8,691 nucleotides of DNA from an uncultured Fusibacter sp. GTDB taxonomy: Bacteria > Bacillota > Clostridia > Peptostreptococcales > Acidaminobacteraceae. The stretch spans positions 1 through 8,691 of the forward strand of contig CALFXQ010000118.1 of the NCBI GenBank assembly GCA_937958285.1. Reading direction: 5' to 3'. Below, piece after piece: positions 1 to 6,035 of this stretch. How positions within the stretch are numbered: position 1 is the stretch's first letter; every line of letters starts with the position of its first letter. Both the position numbers and the translations under genes were made by a program. Under the pieces are notes generated by a model. That model was not told the DNA's origin and did no database searches. It was given only the letters and a program-made list of their open reading frames with translations.

Positions 1-452
1 AGGTCGTGAACCTCAGGTACAGTGTCTAAGAGTAGTTTTAGAGGAATGGTAAAGATTGAGGCGACTTCTTGGTTGTTGGGGCTTAAATCGTCGAGTTGAT
101 CGATGTGTAGTATGCCTACAAAAGGAAACAGCAAGGCGCGAAAAGGCGAGATCATATAGTCGCTACTACCGATGATTTCTATTTTACTGTGGTCTATACC
201 AAGCTCTTCGGAGGTTTCGCGAATTGCACACTGTTCAGATGTTTCATGTGTTTCACATCTTCCACCTGGAAAGCAAATTTCGCCAGGTTGTGCGCGCAAG
301 GTGTGGGCCCTTTCTTCAAAGAGAATATGCCAGTGGCCATCAAGGTTGATTAAAGGGATGAGAATGCCAAAGGTTTCTTGAATGCCAAGGGCTTTTGAGT
401 CTCTTTCTTTCAAAATTTGCTCGAGTCTATACATAGGATTATTCTTCAACAT
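1..452 (-). CDS. Nudix hydrolase, probable CoA diphosphatase (NudL-type), 3' end missing
   Basis: This gene reads leftward and leaves the window at base 1, so only the first 150 residues are visible. A complete Nudix box (G-x5-E-x7-RE-x2-EE-x-G-x) lies at residues 64-86, containing RETSEELGI at 78-86. It is directly preceded by ILFEERAHTLRAQPGEICFP (43-62) and GG. That matches the LLTxRS..R...G..FPGG signature which, in this superfamily, marks CoA pyrophosphatases (CoA to 3',5'-ADP plus 4'-phosphopantetheine). The start at 452 is supported by AAGGA six bases upstream on the minus strand. No signal peptide or membrane segment is seen, so it is probably cytoplasmic. It is divergent from the ABC exporter across 155 bp. 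I found no convincing promoter for it in that gap. The substrate is inferred from the motif; the Nudix assignment is firm. Confidence 0.88.
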   Translation of the reverse strand, partial: MLKNNPMYRLEQILKERDSKALGIQETFGILIPLINLDGHWHILFEERAHTLRAQPGEICFPGGRCETHETSEQCAIRETSEELGIDHSKIEIIGSSDYMISPFRALLFPFVGILHIDQLDDLSPNNQEVASIFTIPLKLLLDTVPEVHD

Positions 453-502
453 AGATTATCCTTATCGGCCGTGTAATCATTGGTTATGTCTCGCAAGATG
501 CT

Positions 503-531
503 TTGACTCTCTAAATAATATTGTGTATACT
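503..531 (+). promoter_or_regulatory. Sigma-A promoter for the ABC exporter gene
   Basis: TTGACT at 503-508 and TATACT at 526-531 are separated by exactly 17 bases, each hexamer one base from consensus. Transcription would start near 538, giving a leader of about 70 nt before the ATG at 608. The start point would fall at the left edge of the inverted repeat at 537-571, and one extra copy of the repeat's TACTAA core (528-533) overlaps this -10 element. Confidence 0.7.
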
Positions 532-536
532 AATAA

Positions 537-571
537 ATGTTGTACTAATGGATACCCAGTTAGTATAACAT
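537..571. promoter_or_regulatory. Long inverted repeat, candidate operator (or leader hairpin)
   Basis: The arms ATGTTGTACTAA (537-548) and TTAGTATAACAT (560-571) are reverse complements with one mismatch in 12, separated by 11 bases. Further copies of the TACTAA core occur at 528-533, so the region holds three half-sites: two direct and one inverted. The repeat begins at the predicted start point of the 503-531 promoter. It also spans a weaker possible second promoter, TTGTAC (540-545), 18 bases, TATAAC (564-569). A dimeric repressor bound here would block both. As RNA it would be an A/U-rich hairpin with no following U-run, so it is not a normal terminator. No regulator gene is present in the window. 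Confidence 0.5.
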
Positions 572-607
572 CTATCACCAATATGCGTACAAGAATTTGG
601 AGGCCCT

Positions 608-2347
608 ATGACAATGACGCAGCGATTTATCTCTTACTATAAACCCCATTGGAAACTTCTTGTTTTAGATTTAGTGGCAGCCTCGGTGGTTTCAATCGTG
701 GATTTAGTTTTTCCAATGCTGTCGAGAGATATGATTAACAAACACATTCCAAACAAAGACCAAAATATGCTGATTCAAATTGCAATTGTAATTGCCATTT
801 TATTTCTGGTTAGAATGGGCTGTAATTACTTTATGAACTATTGGGGCCACGTTATGGGCGCAAAGATGGAGAAGGCCATGCGTGCCGATTTATTTAGGCA
901 CTATCTTTCTCTGTCGTATAAGTTTTACGATGAAAATAAAACCGGCAAATTGATGAGTCGCCTTGTGAACGACCTTAGAGATATTTCGGAAATGGCACAC
1001 CATGTGCCTGAGGATGCGTTTATCAGCGTATTTATGTTGGTAGGGAGTTTGGGTCTTTTAATGACAATTAATATTCCTCTGACGCTAATCTTGACGGCTA
1101 TGGTGGCAGTGTTATTGTTGTTCTCTTTCTTGAAGCGAAATCAAATGCAAGAAGCGTTTAGAATGCAGAGAGAACGCACTGCTCAGATTAACGCTCAAAT
1201 TGAAAATAGTATTTCAGGTATTAGACTTTGCCAATCTTTTGTAAATGAGTCCCATGAGTCCGCTCGTTTTGAAAAGGTTAACCACCAACACTTCGAATCT
1301 CTTAAGAGCGCGTATAAGGCGATGGGTCAATTTACTGCGGGGACACATTTTTTAGCGGATCTTATGAATCTTGCCATTATGGTCTTGGGTGGGCTATTCA
1401 CCGTAAAAGGATGGATTAACATTGGAGACTTAGTGGCATACTTGCTCTTTACTTCCTTTTTTATGCGCCCAATTCGCCAAGTCATTGGCATGATTCAACA
1501 AATACAATCGGGTATGACAGGTTTTGAAAGATTTGCAGAAATTATGGCCATCGAACCCCAAATTGTGACGCCAACACACCCAGTTATACCGGACACCATC
1601 CATGGTGATATTGCCTTTAGATCTGTGAATTTTCACTATGATCCACAAAAGCCGATTCTCAGTACACTGGATTTAGACATTCCAAAGGGAAAACACATTG
1701 CCCTAGTAGGTTCATCGGGTGTAGGTAAATCCACAATCATTCAGTTAATCCCTAGATTTTACGACGTTACAAGTGGTGAAATCACTTTAGATGGTCACGA
1801 TATTCGAACGCTAGACTTGCAAACACTTAGAAAGAGCATTGGCATTGTTCAGCAAGATGTCTTTATCTTTCATGGCACTATATATGAGAACATTCTCTAC
1901 GGCGATACTTCTGCAAGTGAAGAAGCAATTGTATCCGCCGCAAAGAAGGCCCATATTCACGACTATGTCATGAGTCTGCCAGAGGGTTATCATACAATTG
2001 TCGGCGAGCGTGGTGTCAAGCTTTCTGGAGGTCAAAAGCAACGTCTCTCAATCGCCCGTGTATTCCTAAAAAATCCACCTATTGTGATTTTAGACGAAGC
2101 GACATCGTCCCTAGACAATGCATCTGAGCGCTTTGTTCAACAGGCCTTAGAAGCGCTATGTGCGGGAAAAACAACGATCACCGTTGCACATCGCCTATCG
2201 ACGGTGATGCACGCGGATCAAATTTTAGTATTAGAAGGCAGTGAAATTGTAGAAAAGGGCAATCACGACCATCTTCTTTTAGCCAAGGGTAAGTACTACG
2301 ACTTGTATCGCGCACAGTTTAAGGATTTTAACGAAGCAAGCGCATAA
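608..2347 (+). CDS. ABC exporter half-transporter (fused membrane and ATPase domains)
   Basis: A 579-residue type IV (MsbA/BmrA-like) ABC exporter subunit of the usual length for a half-transporter. The N-terminal ~320 residues form the six-helix membrane domain, with hydrophobic segments near 16-38, 54-74, 135-155, 157-177, 245-265 and 273-292. The ATPase domain follows. It has Walker A GSSGVGKST (368-376), Q-loop Gln415/416, signature LSGGQ (472-476), Walker B IVILDE (492-497) with catalytic Glu497, a D-loop SLD and switch His528. All catalytic residues are intact, so a homodimer would have two working sites; no partner subunit is adjacent. GGAGG at 599-603 lies 4 bases before ATG 608 and 10 before the in-frame ATG at 614, so the protein may start at either. 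Substrate (lipid, drug or peptide) cannot be told from sequence. No terminator follows, so some read-through into fprA is possible. Confidence 0.93.
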   Translation: MTMTQRFISYYKPHWKLLVLDLVAASVVSIVDLVFPMLSRDMINKHIPNKDQNMLIQIAIVIAILFLVRMGCNYFMNYWGHVMGAKMEKAMRADLFRHYLSLSYKFYDENKTGKLMSRLVNDLRDISEMAHHVPEDAFISVFMLVGSLGLLMTINIPLTLILTAMVAVLLLFSFLKRNQMQEAFRMQRERTAQINAQIENSISGIRLCQSFVNESHESARFEKVNHQHFESLKSAYKAMGQFTAGTHFLADLMNLAIMVLGGLFTVKGWINIGDLVAYLLFTSFFMRPIRQVIGMIQQIQSGMTGFERFAEIMAIEPQIVTPTHPVIPDTIHGDIAFRSVNFHYDPQKPILSTLDLDIPKGKHIALVGSSGVGKSTIIQLIPRFYDVTSGEITLDGHDIRTLDLQTLRKSIGIVQQDVFIFHGTIYENILYGDTSASEEAIVSAAKKAHIHDYVMSLPEGYHTIVGERGVKLSGGQKQRLSIARVFLKNPPIVILDEATSSLDNASERFVQQALEALCAGKTTITVAHRLSTVMHADQILVLEGSEIVEKGNHDHLLLAKGKYYDLYRAQFKDFNEASA

Positions 2348-2376
2348 TTAAGTACAAAGAGAATATGAGTATTTTA

Positions 2377-2405
2377 TTGGCTAAAAAAGGGTAATGGGCT
2401 ATAAT
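2377..2405 (+). promoter_or_regulatory. Promoter for fprA
   Basis: TTGGCT (2377-2382), a 17-base spacer and a perfect TATAAT (2400-2405) predict a start near 2412, about 26 nt before the fprA ATG at 2438. This gives fprA its own transcription despite the 90-bp gap after the ABC gene. It also argues against the upstream in-frame ATG at 2414, which would lie almost on the transcript's 5' end with no room for a ribosome binding site. Confidence 0.75.
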
Positions 2406-2437
2406 AGAATCGGATGTTTAAAGCAGAGGAGGCTTGT

Positions 2438-3643
2438 ATGGATTGTAAAGTACATATTTCTGGAAAAATTCACTGGATTGGTGTGAACGACAGAGAAACC
2501 ACGTTGTTTGAGAATTTCTGGCCGCTCGAAAAGGGTGTGGCATATAACTCGTATTTAATTAACGACGAAAAAATTGCCCTTGTGGATACGGTGAAGTTTA
2601 ACAAGACAGATCAATATATCGACAAGGTCAAAGAGATTATTGGCGATCGCAAGGTGGACTATCTCATTGTCAATCACATGGAACCAGACCATTCAGGCTC
2701 GATGCTTGCCGTTTTGGCCAATTTCCCAGGTATCAAAATTGTCGGCAATAAAAAGACCTTTGAGTTTATTCAAAACTTTTACAGTATAGATTGTGGTTGC
2801 TTTTACGAAGTTAAAGAGGGAGACATTCTAGATTTGGGCACACATCAAATCAAATTCTTCTTAACGCCCATGATTCATTGGCCAGAAACCATGATGTCTT
2901 ACGATCTAACCACAAAGACTTTATTCTCAATGGATGCTTTTGGTGGTTTTGGAGCACTCGATGGCGGCATATTCGACGACGAGATTAATTACATTGAATT
3001 CTACGAAGACGAAATTCGCAGATATTACTCGAATATTGTCGCGAAATACTCGCCCATCGTTCAAGGTGCGTTAAAAAAACTATCGAGCTTAGAGATCAAG
3101 ATGATTTGCCCAACACACGGCCCAATCTGGCGTACAAATCCCGGTGTGATTGTAAATTATTACGACAAATGGTCTCGGTATGAGGCAGAAGAAGGCGTGG
3201 TTATCGTCTATTCTACGATGTATGGCAACACCGCAAAAATGGCAGATTTTGTAGCGAGAGTGATCTCTGAGCACGGTGTAAAAAACGTACGTGTGTACGA
3301 TGCCTCAAAGACGCATTTATCCTATATTATTAGCGATATTTGGCGCTTTAAGGGTGTTATTCTAGGCTCTTGCGCATACAATTCTCATATTTTCCCTGCC
3401 ATGGAAGCCGTCATTAACAAGATAGAACACGTTAAGCTGAAAAATAGATTCTTGGGCATATTTGGGAATAAATCCTGGTCTGGCGGTGGTGTGAGCACCC
3501 TAGAGACTTTCGCTGAAAGTATTAAATGGGAGCGGATTGGCCCTGTTGTAGAAGCCACCTCCACACCAAAAGCGCCTGATTTTGAGGGTCTAAAAGCTCT
3601 TGGTATAGAAATGGCGGCACGCGTCATCGCAAGTCCTAAATAG
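2438..3643 (+). CDS. fprA: Flavodiiron protein (A-type flavoprotein, O2/NO reductase)
   Basis: A 401-residue class A flavodiiron protein, reducing O2 to water and/or NO to N2O with electrons normally delivered by rubredoxin. The N-terminal metallo-beta-lactamase-like domain (about 1-245) carries all expected diiron ligands: His80, Glu82, Asp84 in NHMEPDHSGS, His147 in PMIHWPE, Asp166 in SMDAFGG and His227 in PTHGPIW. The C-terminal flavodoxin domain (about 252-401) has the FMN phosphate loop STMYGNT (259-265), and further flavin-contact loops at GSCAYN (311-316) and NKSWSGGG (344-351). No fused rubredoxin or flavin reductase domain is present, and none is encoded nearby. The start at 2438 is chosen because AGGAGG at 2427-2432 sits 5 bases upstream. 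An in-frame ATG at 2414 would add 8 residues but lacks a site. The gene has its own consensus promoter and ends at a strong terminator. The preference for O2 or NO cannot be decided from sequence. Confidence 0.96.
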   Translation: MDCKVHISGKIHWIGVNDRETTLFENFWPLEKGVAYNSYLINDEKIALVDTVKFNKTDQYIDKVKEIIGDRKVDYLIVNHMEPDHSGSMLAVLANFPGIKIVGNKKTFEFIQNFYSIDCGCFYEVKEGDILDLGTHQIKFFLTPMIHWPETMMSYDLTTKTLFSMDAFGGFGALDGGIFDDEINYIEFYEDEIRRYYSNIVAKYSPIVQGALKKLSSLEIKMICPTHGPIWRTNPGVIVNYYDKWSRYEAEEGVVIVYSTMYGNTAKMADFVARVISEHGVKNVRVYDASKTHLSYIISDIWRFKGVILGSCAYNSHIFPAMEAVINKIEHVKLKNRFLGIFGNKSWSGGGVSTLETFAESIKWERIGPVVEATSTPKAPDFEGLKALGIEMAARVIASPK

Positions 3644-3676
3644 TATACAAAATAAGCACATAAATAAACACATAAA

Positions 3677-3718
3677 AAAACACCACTTTAACGCAAAAAT
3701 CGCGTTAGGTGGTGTTTT
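3677..3718. terminator. Bidirectional intrinsic terminator between fprA and apbE
   Basis: CACCAC (3681-3686) pairs with GTGGTG (3709-3714), and inside it TAACGC (3689-3694) pairs with GCGTTA (3702-3707) around a 7-base loop. Flanking A-run (3674-3680) and T-run (3715-3718) extend the stem and serve as the U-tract on either strand. It lies 33 bases after the fprA stop and just after the stop of convergent apbE, so it can end both transcripts. Confidence 0.9.
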
Positions 3719-3721
3719 CTG

Positions 3722-4750
3722 TTAAGGCATTAAAGTAAATGCATCATCTGCTAACTGGAACTGGTTCTTTAGGCCAGAACTGAGATAAACCCTGTTTTCT
3801 GAGGTTACAAAAATGGCTTCAACATCTTCGAGAGACTCAATAAAGGCTAGACCACGTTCAAGTCCTTCAGCAAATATAAGCGTGGAGAGCACATCGGCAT
3901 TTATAGAAGAATCCGTGATAATACTGACACTTAGTAGGCCGTTATCTACAGGATAGCCTGTCTTTGTATCGAGTATGTGATGATACCGCTTGCCATTGGC
4001 TTCGAAGTAGCGCTCGTATGTGCCAGAGGTGACTATAGTCTTGTCGTCTAAGGGGATAATGCCAAAATAAGCGCCTCTGGATTGATCAGGGTGCTGAACG
4101 CCGATTTGCCAAGGTTTGTTATTTTGCTTACTTCCAATGGTGAGTATATTGCCGCCAAAATTCACTATGGCGCGTTTTACGTGGTTTTTTTCTAATATTT
4201 CTTTAGCGCGGTCGGCAGCAAACCCCTTTGCAACGGCACCTACGTCGATGGCCATTTCCTTATCTAGCAAAAAGACACTTTTTGCCTCTTTGTCTATTTG
4301 TATTTTTTCGTAATTGACAAAGGCCATTTTGTCTGACAAAACACTGGCATCTGGTACTTTTGGATTGTCTGATCCAATTCCCCAAAGCGACACAATAGGT
4401 CCAATTGAAATATCGAATTTATCGCTGCGATCACTGTACTTGAGCGCAGTTTCAATAACATAAAACACGTCGTCGCTAACAGTTACAGGTCGAACACCTG
4501 CAGCATCGTTAATGGCTTTGATTTCAGACTTTGCAAGGGACATGCTCATGGTGTTGTCGATAGTGTCCATCGCATCCCATACTTCTTGGTAGACTTTGTC
4601 TTCTAGCTTACCAAAAGTGGTAATTTGGCAGAGGGTATGTAGTTTAAACTGTTCTTCTGTATGCAGCGCTGCAGGTTGGCAACCACCTAATGCTAAAGCG
4701 ATTGTTACAAGCAATAAAATGAGTATTTTCGTTATTATCTTTGGTTTCAT
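3722..4750 (-). CDS. apbE: FAD:protein FMN transferase, ApbE lipoprotein
   Basis: A 342-residue ApbE-family enzyme, which uses FAD and Mg2+ to attach FMN through a phosphoester to Thr/Ser of extracytoplasmic proteins such as RnfG/NqrC or FMN-binding-domain proteins. The first 23 residues form a lipoprotein signal (KPKIITK, hydrophobic core, lipobox LGG-Cys24), so the enzyme should be anchored on the outer face of the membrane. Family motifs seen in order are SLAKSEIKAIN (71-81), FDISIGPIVSLWGIG (112-126), DVGAVAKGFAADR (169-181), NFGGNILTIG (197-206), SGTYER (242-247), HHILDTKTG (257-265, Thr262 where Pro is common) and NADVLST (284-290). The start at 4750 is supported by GGAGGA four bases upstream and by the signal peptide; the frame is open 25 codons further upstream, but that extension would spoil the signal. 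It is divergent from a NusG-domain-II gene over a PerR-like palindrome. No obvious flavinylation substrate is nearby, apart from the motif noted in that neighbour. Confidence 0.94.
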   Translation of the reverse strand: MKPKIITKILILLLVTIALALGGCQPAALHTEEQFKLHTLCQITTFGKLEDKVYQEVWDAMDTIDNTMSMSLAKSEIKAINDAAGVRPVTVSDDVFYVIETALKYSDRSDKFDISIGPIVSLWGIGSDNPKVPDASVLSDKMAFVNYEKIQIDKEAKSVFLLDKEMAIDVGAVAKGFAADRAKEILEKNHVKRAIVNFGGNILTIGSKQNNKPWQIGVQHPDQSRGAYFGIIPLDDKTIVTSGTYERYFEANGKRYHHILDTKTGYPVDNGLLSVSIITDSSINADVLSTLIFAEGLERGLAFIESLEDVEAIFVTSENRVYLSSGLKNQFQLADDAFTLMP

Positions 4751-4751
4751 G

Positions 4752-4780
4752 TTGTCCTCCGCGGTGTTGGTCACTATAAT
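4752..4780 (+). promoter_or_regulatory. Promoter for the NusG-domain-II gene
   Basis: TTGTCC (4752-4757), 17 bases, and a perfect TATAAT (4775-4780) predict a start near 4787 and a leader of about 53 nt. The -10 lies inside the palindrome at 4774-4788. On the other strand, TATAAT at 4787-4782 could be the -10 for apbE, but its -35 region is weak. Confidence 0.6.
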
Positions 4781-4788
4781 GATTATAA
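4774..4788. promoter_or_regulatory. PerR/Fur-type 7-1-7 palindrome (candidate PerR box)
   Basis: CTATAATGATTATAA matches the established PerR consensus TTATAATNATTATAA at 13 of the 14 defined positions, the only difference being the first base. The match to the Fur box (TGATAATNATTATCA) is poorer, 11 of 14. It covers the -10 of the rightward promoter and the likely -10 of the leftward one, so a bound regulator would repress both apbE and the NusG-domain-II gene. A chance A/T palindrome around two -10 elements is the main alternative. Confidence 0.55.
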
Positions 4789-4839
4789 GGCAGTTGAAAT
4801 AAAAAAGTACACAAATTTTTGCCACCTAAGGGGATATCC

Positions 4840-5214
4840 ATGAAAAAAGGCGACATCATCATAATCATTGCCATAGCCGTACTGGCAATCGGTGGCTGGG
4901 CAATGACGCATTTGGTCTCAAACAGTACCCAAGCGCTAAGTGTTGTTGTGAAGTCAGAGGGCAAGGTGCTCAACCAACTGCAAATTGATGCCACGACATC
5001 TGCAAGTTATACTGTTGAGAATAAGTACGGTTCAAATGTAATTTGGATTAGAGAAGGCAGCGTAGAGATGCACGAGGCGAGTTGTAAGAACCAATTGTGT
5101 GTCAATGTGGGCCACATCTCTTTGCCTGGTCAATCTATTGTCTGCTTGCCGAATCGCGTCGTCATCGAAATTAAGGGAGAAAACACAGATGGCGTAGATG
5201 CAATAAGCCAATAA
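4840..5214 (+). CDS. Membrane-anchored NusG-domain-II protein (DUF1312, EetA-like)
   Basis: A 124-residue protein with a single N-terminal membrane segment (about 5-25, preceded by MKKGD), which predicts a C-terminal domain outside the cytoplasm. That domain matches the NusG domain II family (pfam07009/DUF1312): REGSVEMHEASC, CKNQLCVNVGHISLPGQ and IVCLPNRVVIEI, with Cys82, Cys87 and Cys102. It is not the transcription factor NusG. From family knowledge, such proteins often sit beside ApbE or a Gx-transporter gene, and EetA of flavin-based extracellular electron transfer loci is recalled as belonging here; no Gx transporter is seen. ATG 4840 is chosen because AAGGGGA (4828-4834) lies five bases upstream; an in-frame TTG at 4819 has no such site. 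Residues 50-58 (DATTSASYT) resemble an ApbE flavinylation motif. The biochemical role is unknown. Confidence 0.85.
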   Translation: MKKGDIIIIIAIAVLAIGGWAMTHLVSNSTQALSVVVKSEGKVLNQLQIDATTSASYTVENKYGSNVIWIREGSVEMHEASCKNQLCVNVGHISLPGQSIVCLPNRVVIEIKGENTDGVDAISQ

Positions 5215-5221
5215 AGGCCCT

Positions 5222-6004
5222 TCAGTTTTGTTGGGCGATAAAGTTAAGGGTCTGATCAATAGCCTCTAAGTATGATATGCGCATCGATTCACACCCGCGC
5301 TCTAAAATCTCTAGGCAAACACAAAGATTTTGCTTAGTAGTAGCTCGAAACCATGCACTAAGCTCATCTGGCAAATCCACAACAGGGCCGTGGGCACTCA
5401 CCACATTGTGAAGGTGAATGACCTGGGCATAAGATAAGAGTCTATAATCGCCAGTAGTTGAAATTAAATTAAGTTTGTTCAGATAGTGAATGTCTAAGCA
5501 AAAAAGCTTTTGATTTGTCTCGCGCATCCATTGGTGTGCCATCGAATACAACTCATCATAACAAATATGCACTGAATCTGTAGGCTCTAAGATAGGCATT
5601 AACCCAAGCTGACGATAATCAAATTGCATTTTTTTGAGCAGTGTCATCGTTTGCGCATAGCCCAAATCTAGAGGATGGTGAATAACCTCTATGTTTTTTT
5701 CACTAGCTTGAGTGATTGCCGCAACAATGGCATCATAATAAAGTGAATAAGTATGCATACTTAGAGCGTTTAGGTCGGAAATTTGCGTGCTGAGAGATTC
5801 AGTTTCAATGTGATGCGGCAAATGAAAGCGCAGTGTCTTTCCTCGCGATAGTATTTCGATGAATCGGTCTGTATAAAACTTTTCAGAAAGAGCATGCCTA
5901 GGTAGGCAAAATTCAACACCATCAAATTTATCTAAATAGTTGTGCCATGTTTCGAGGTGTTTATTCCAAAACCGTTCTTCGTAGGTAATATGCAAAATTG
6001 GCAT
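5222..6004 (-). CDS. Uncharacterised protein, xylose-isomerase-like TIM-barrel fold
   Basis: A 260-residue protein I cannot assign to a named enzyme. Its pattern of short hydrophobic strands ending in polar or charged residues resembles the xylose isomerase/endonuclease IV TIM-barrel superfamily: DGVEFCLP (28-35), LRFHLPHH (58-65), IEVIHHP (105-111), LMPILEPT (135-142), LFCLDIHYL (167-175), VIHLHN (195-200) and LCVCLEIL (227-234). Glu140, Asp171, His199 and Glu232 could form the usual E-D-H-E metal site, with His61, His109/110 and His173 as added ligands; this is inference. No signal peptide or membrane segment is seen. The start at 6004 is chosen for AGGAG eight bases upstream, although the frame is open 17 codons further. 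The gene converges on the NusG-domain-II gene with a 7-bp gap and no terminator. It diverges from pabA by only 31 bp, so any promoter must lie within pabA coding sequence. A link to p-aminobenzoate or folate metabolism is possible but unproven. Confidence 0.75.
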   Translation of the reverse strand: MPILHITYEERFWNKHLETWHNYLDKFDGVEFCLPRHALSEKFYTDRFIEILSRGKTLRFHLPHHIETESLSTQISDLNALSMHTYSLYYDAIVAAITQASEKNIEVIHHPLDLGYAQTMTLLKKMQFDYRQLGLMPILEPTDSVHICYDELYSMAHQWMRETNQKLFCLDIHYLNKLNLISTTGDYRLLSYAQVIHLHNVVSAHGPVVDLPDELSAWFRATTKQNLCVCLEILERGCESMRISYLEAIDQTLNFIAQQN

Positions 6005-6035
6005 TCTAAAAACTCCTAATAAAAGTGGGTGAGCT

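Noticed and set aside
453..607. Minus-strand promoter for the Nudix gene
   Set aside because: The best pairing (TTGTAC with TATACT) has a 19-base spacer and lies inside the inverted repeat; other combinations match poorly, so I do not call one.
172..642. Two plus-strand open frames (172-381 and 382-642)
   Set aside because: They lie antisense to the Nudix gene or cross the intergenic promoter region, and the encoded peptides are Cys/Ser-rich with no domain pattern or ribosome binding site.
2414..2437. Upstream ATG at 2414 as the fprA start
   Set aside because: It sits about 2 nt from the predicted transcription start and has no ribosome binding site, while ATG 2438 has AGGAGG at ideal spacing and gives the usual N-terminus.
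3644..3676. Short A/T-rich repeat (CACATAAA twice) before the terminator
   Set aside because: Two 8-base copies in an A-rich 33-bp spacer are expected by chance and match no known element.
4751..4825. N-terminal extension of ApbE by 25 residues
   Set aside because: The extension overlaps the palindrome and promoter, lacks a ribosome binding site, and would place a second hydrophobic stretch before a typical lipoprotein signal.
4644..4994. Minus-strand open frame of 116 codons across the apbE/NusG2 gap
   Set aside because: It is antisense to the NusG2 gene and out of frame with apbE, and it reads through the promoter region. It has no family resemblance.
5207..5248. Possible hairpin terminator between the NusG2 and TIM-barrel genes (CCCTT near 5218 with AAGGG near 5246)
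   Set aside because: The stem is only five pairs with a loop of over 20 bases and no proper U-run, so it is not a credible intrinsic terminator.
5215..6035. Riboswitch or T-box leader controlling pabA
   Set aside because: Only 31 bp separate pabA from the divergent gene. No terminator/antiterminator pair or conserved leader motif is visible.
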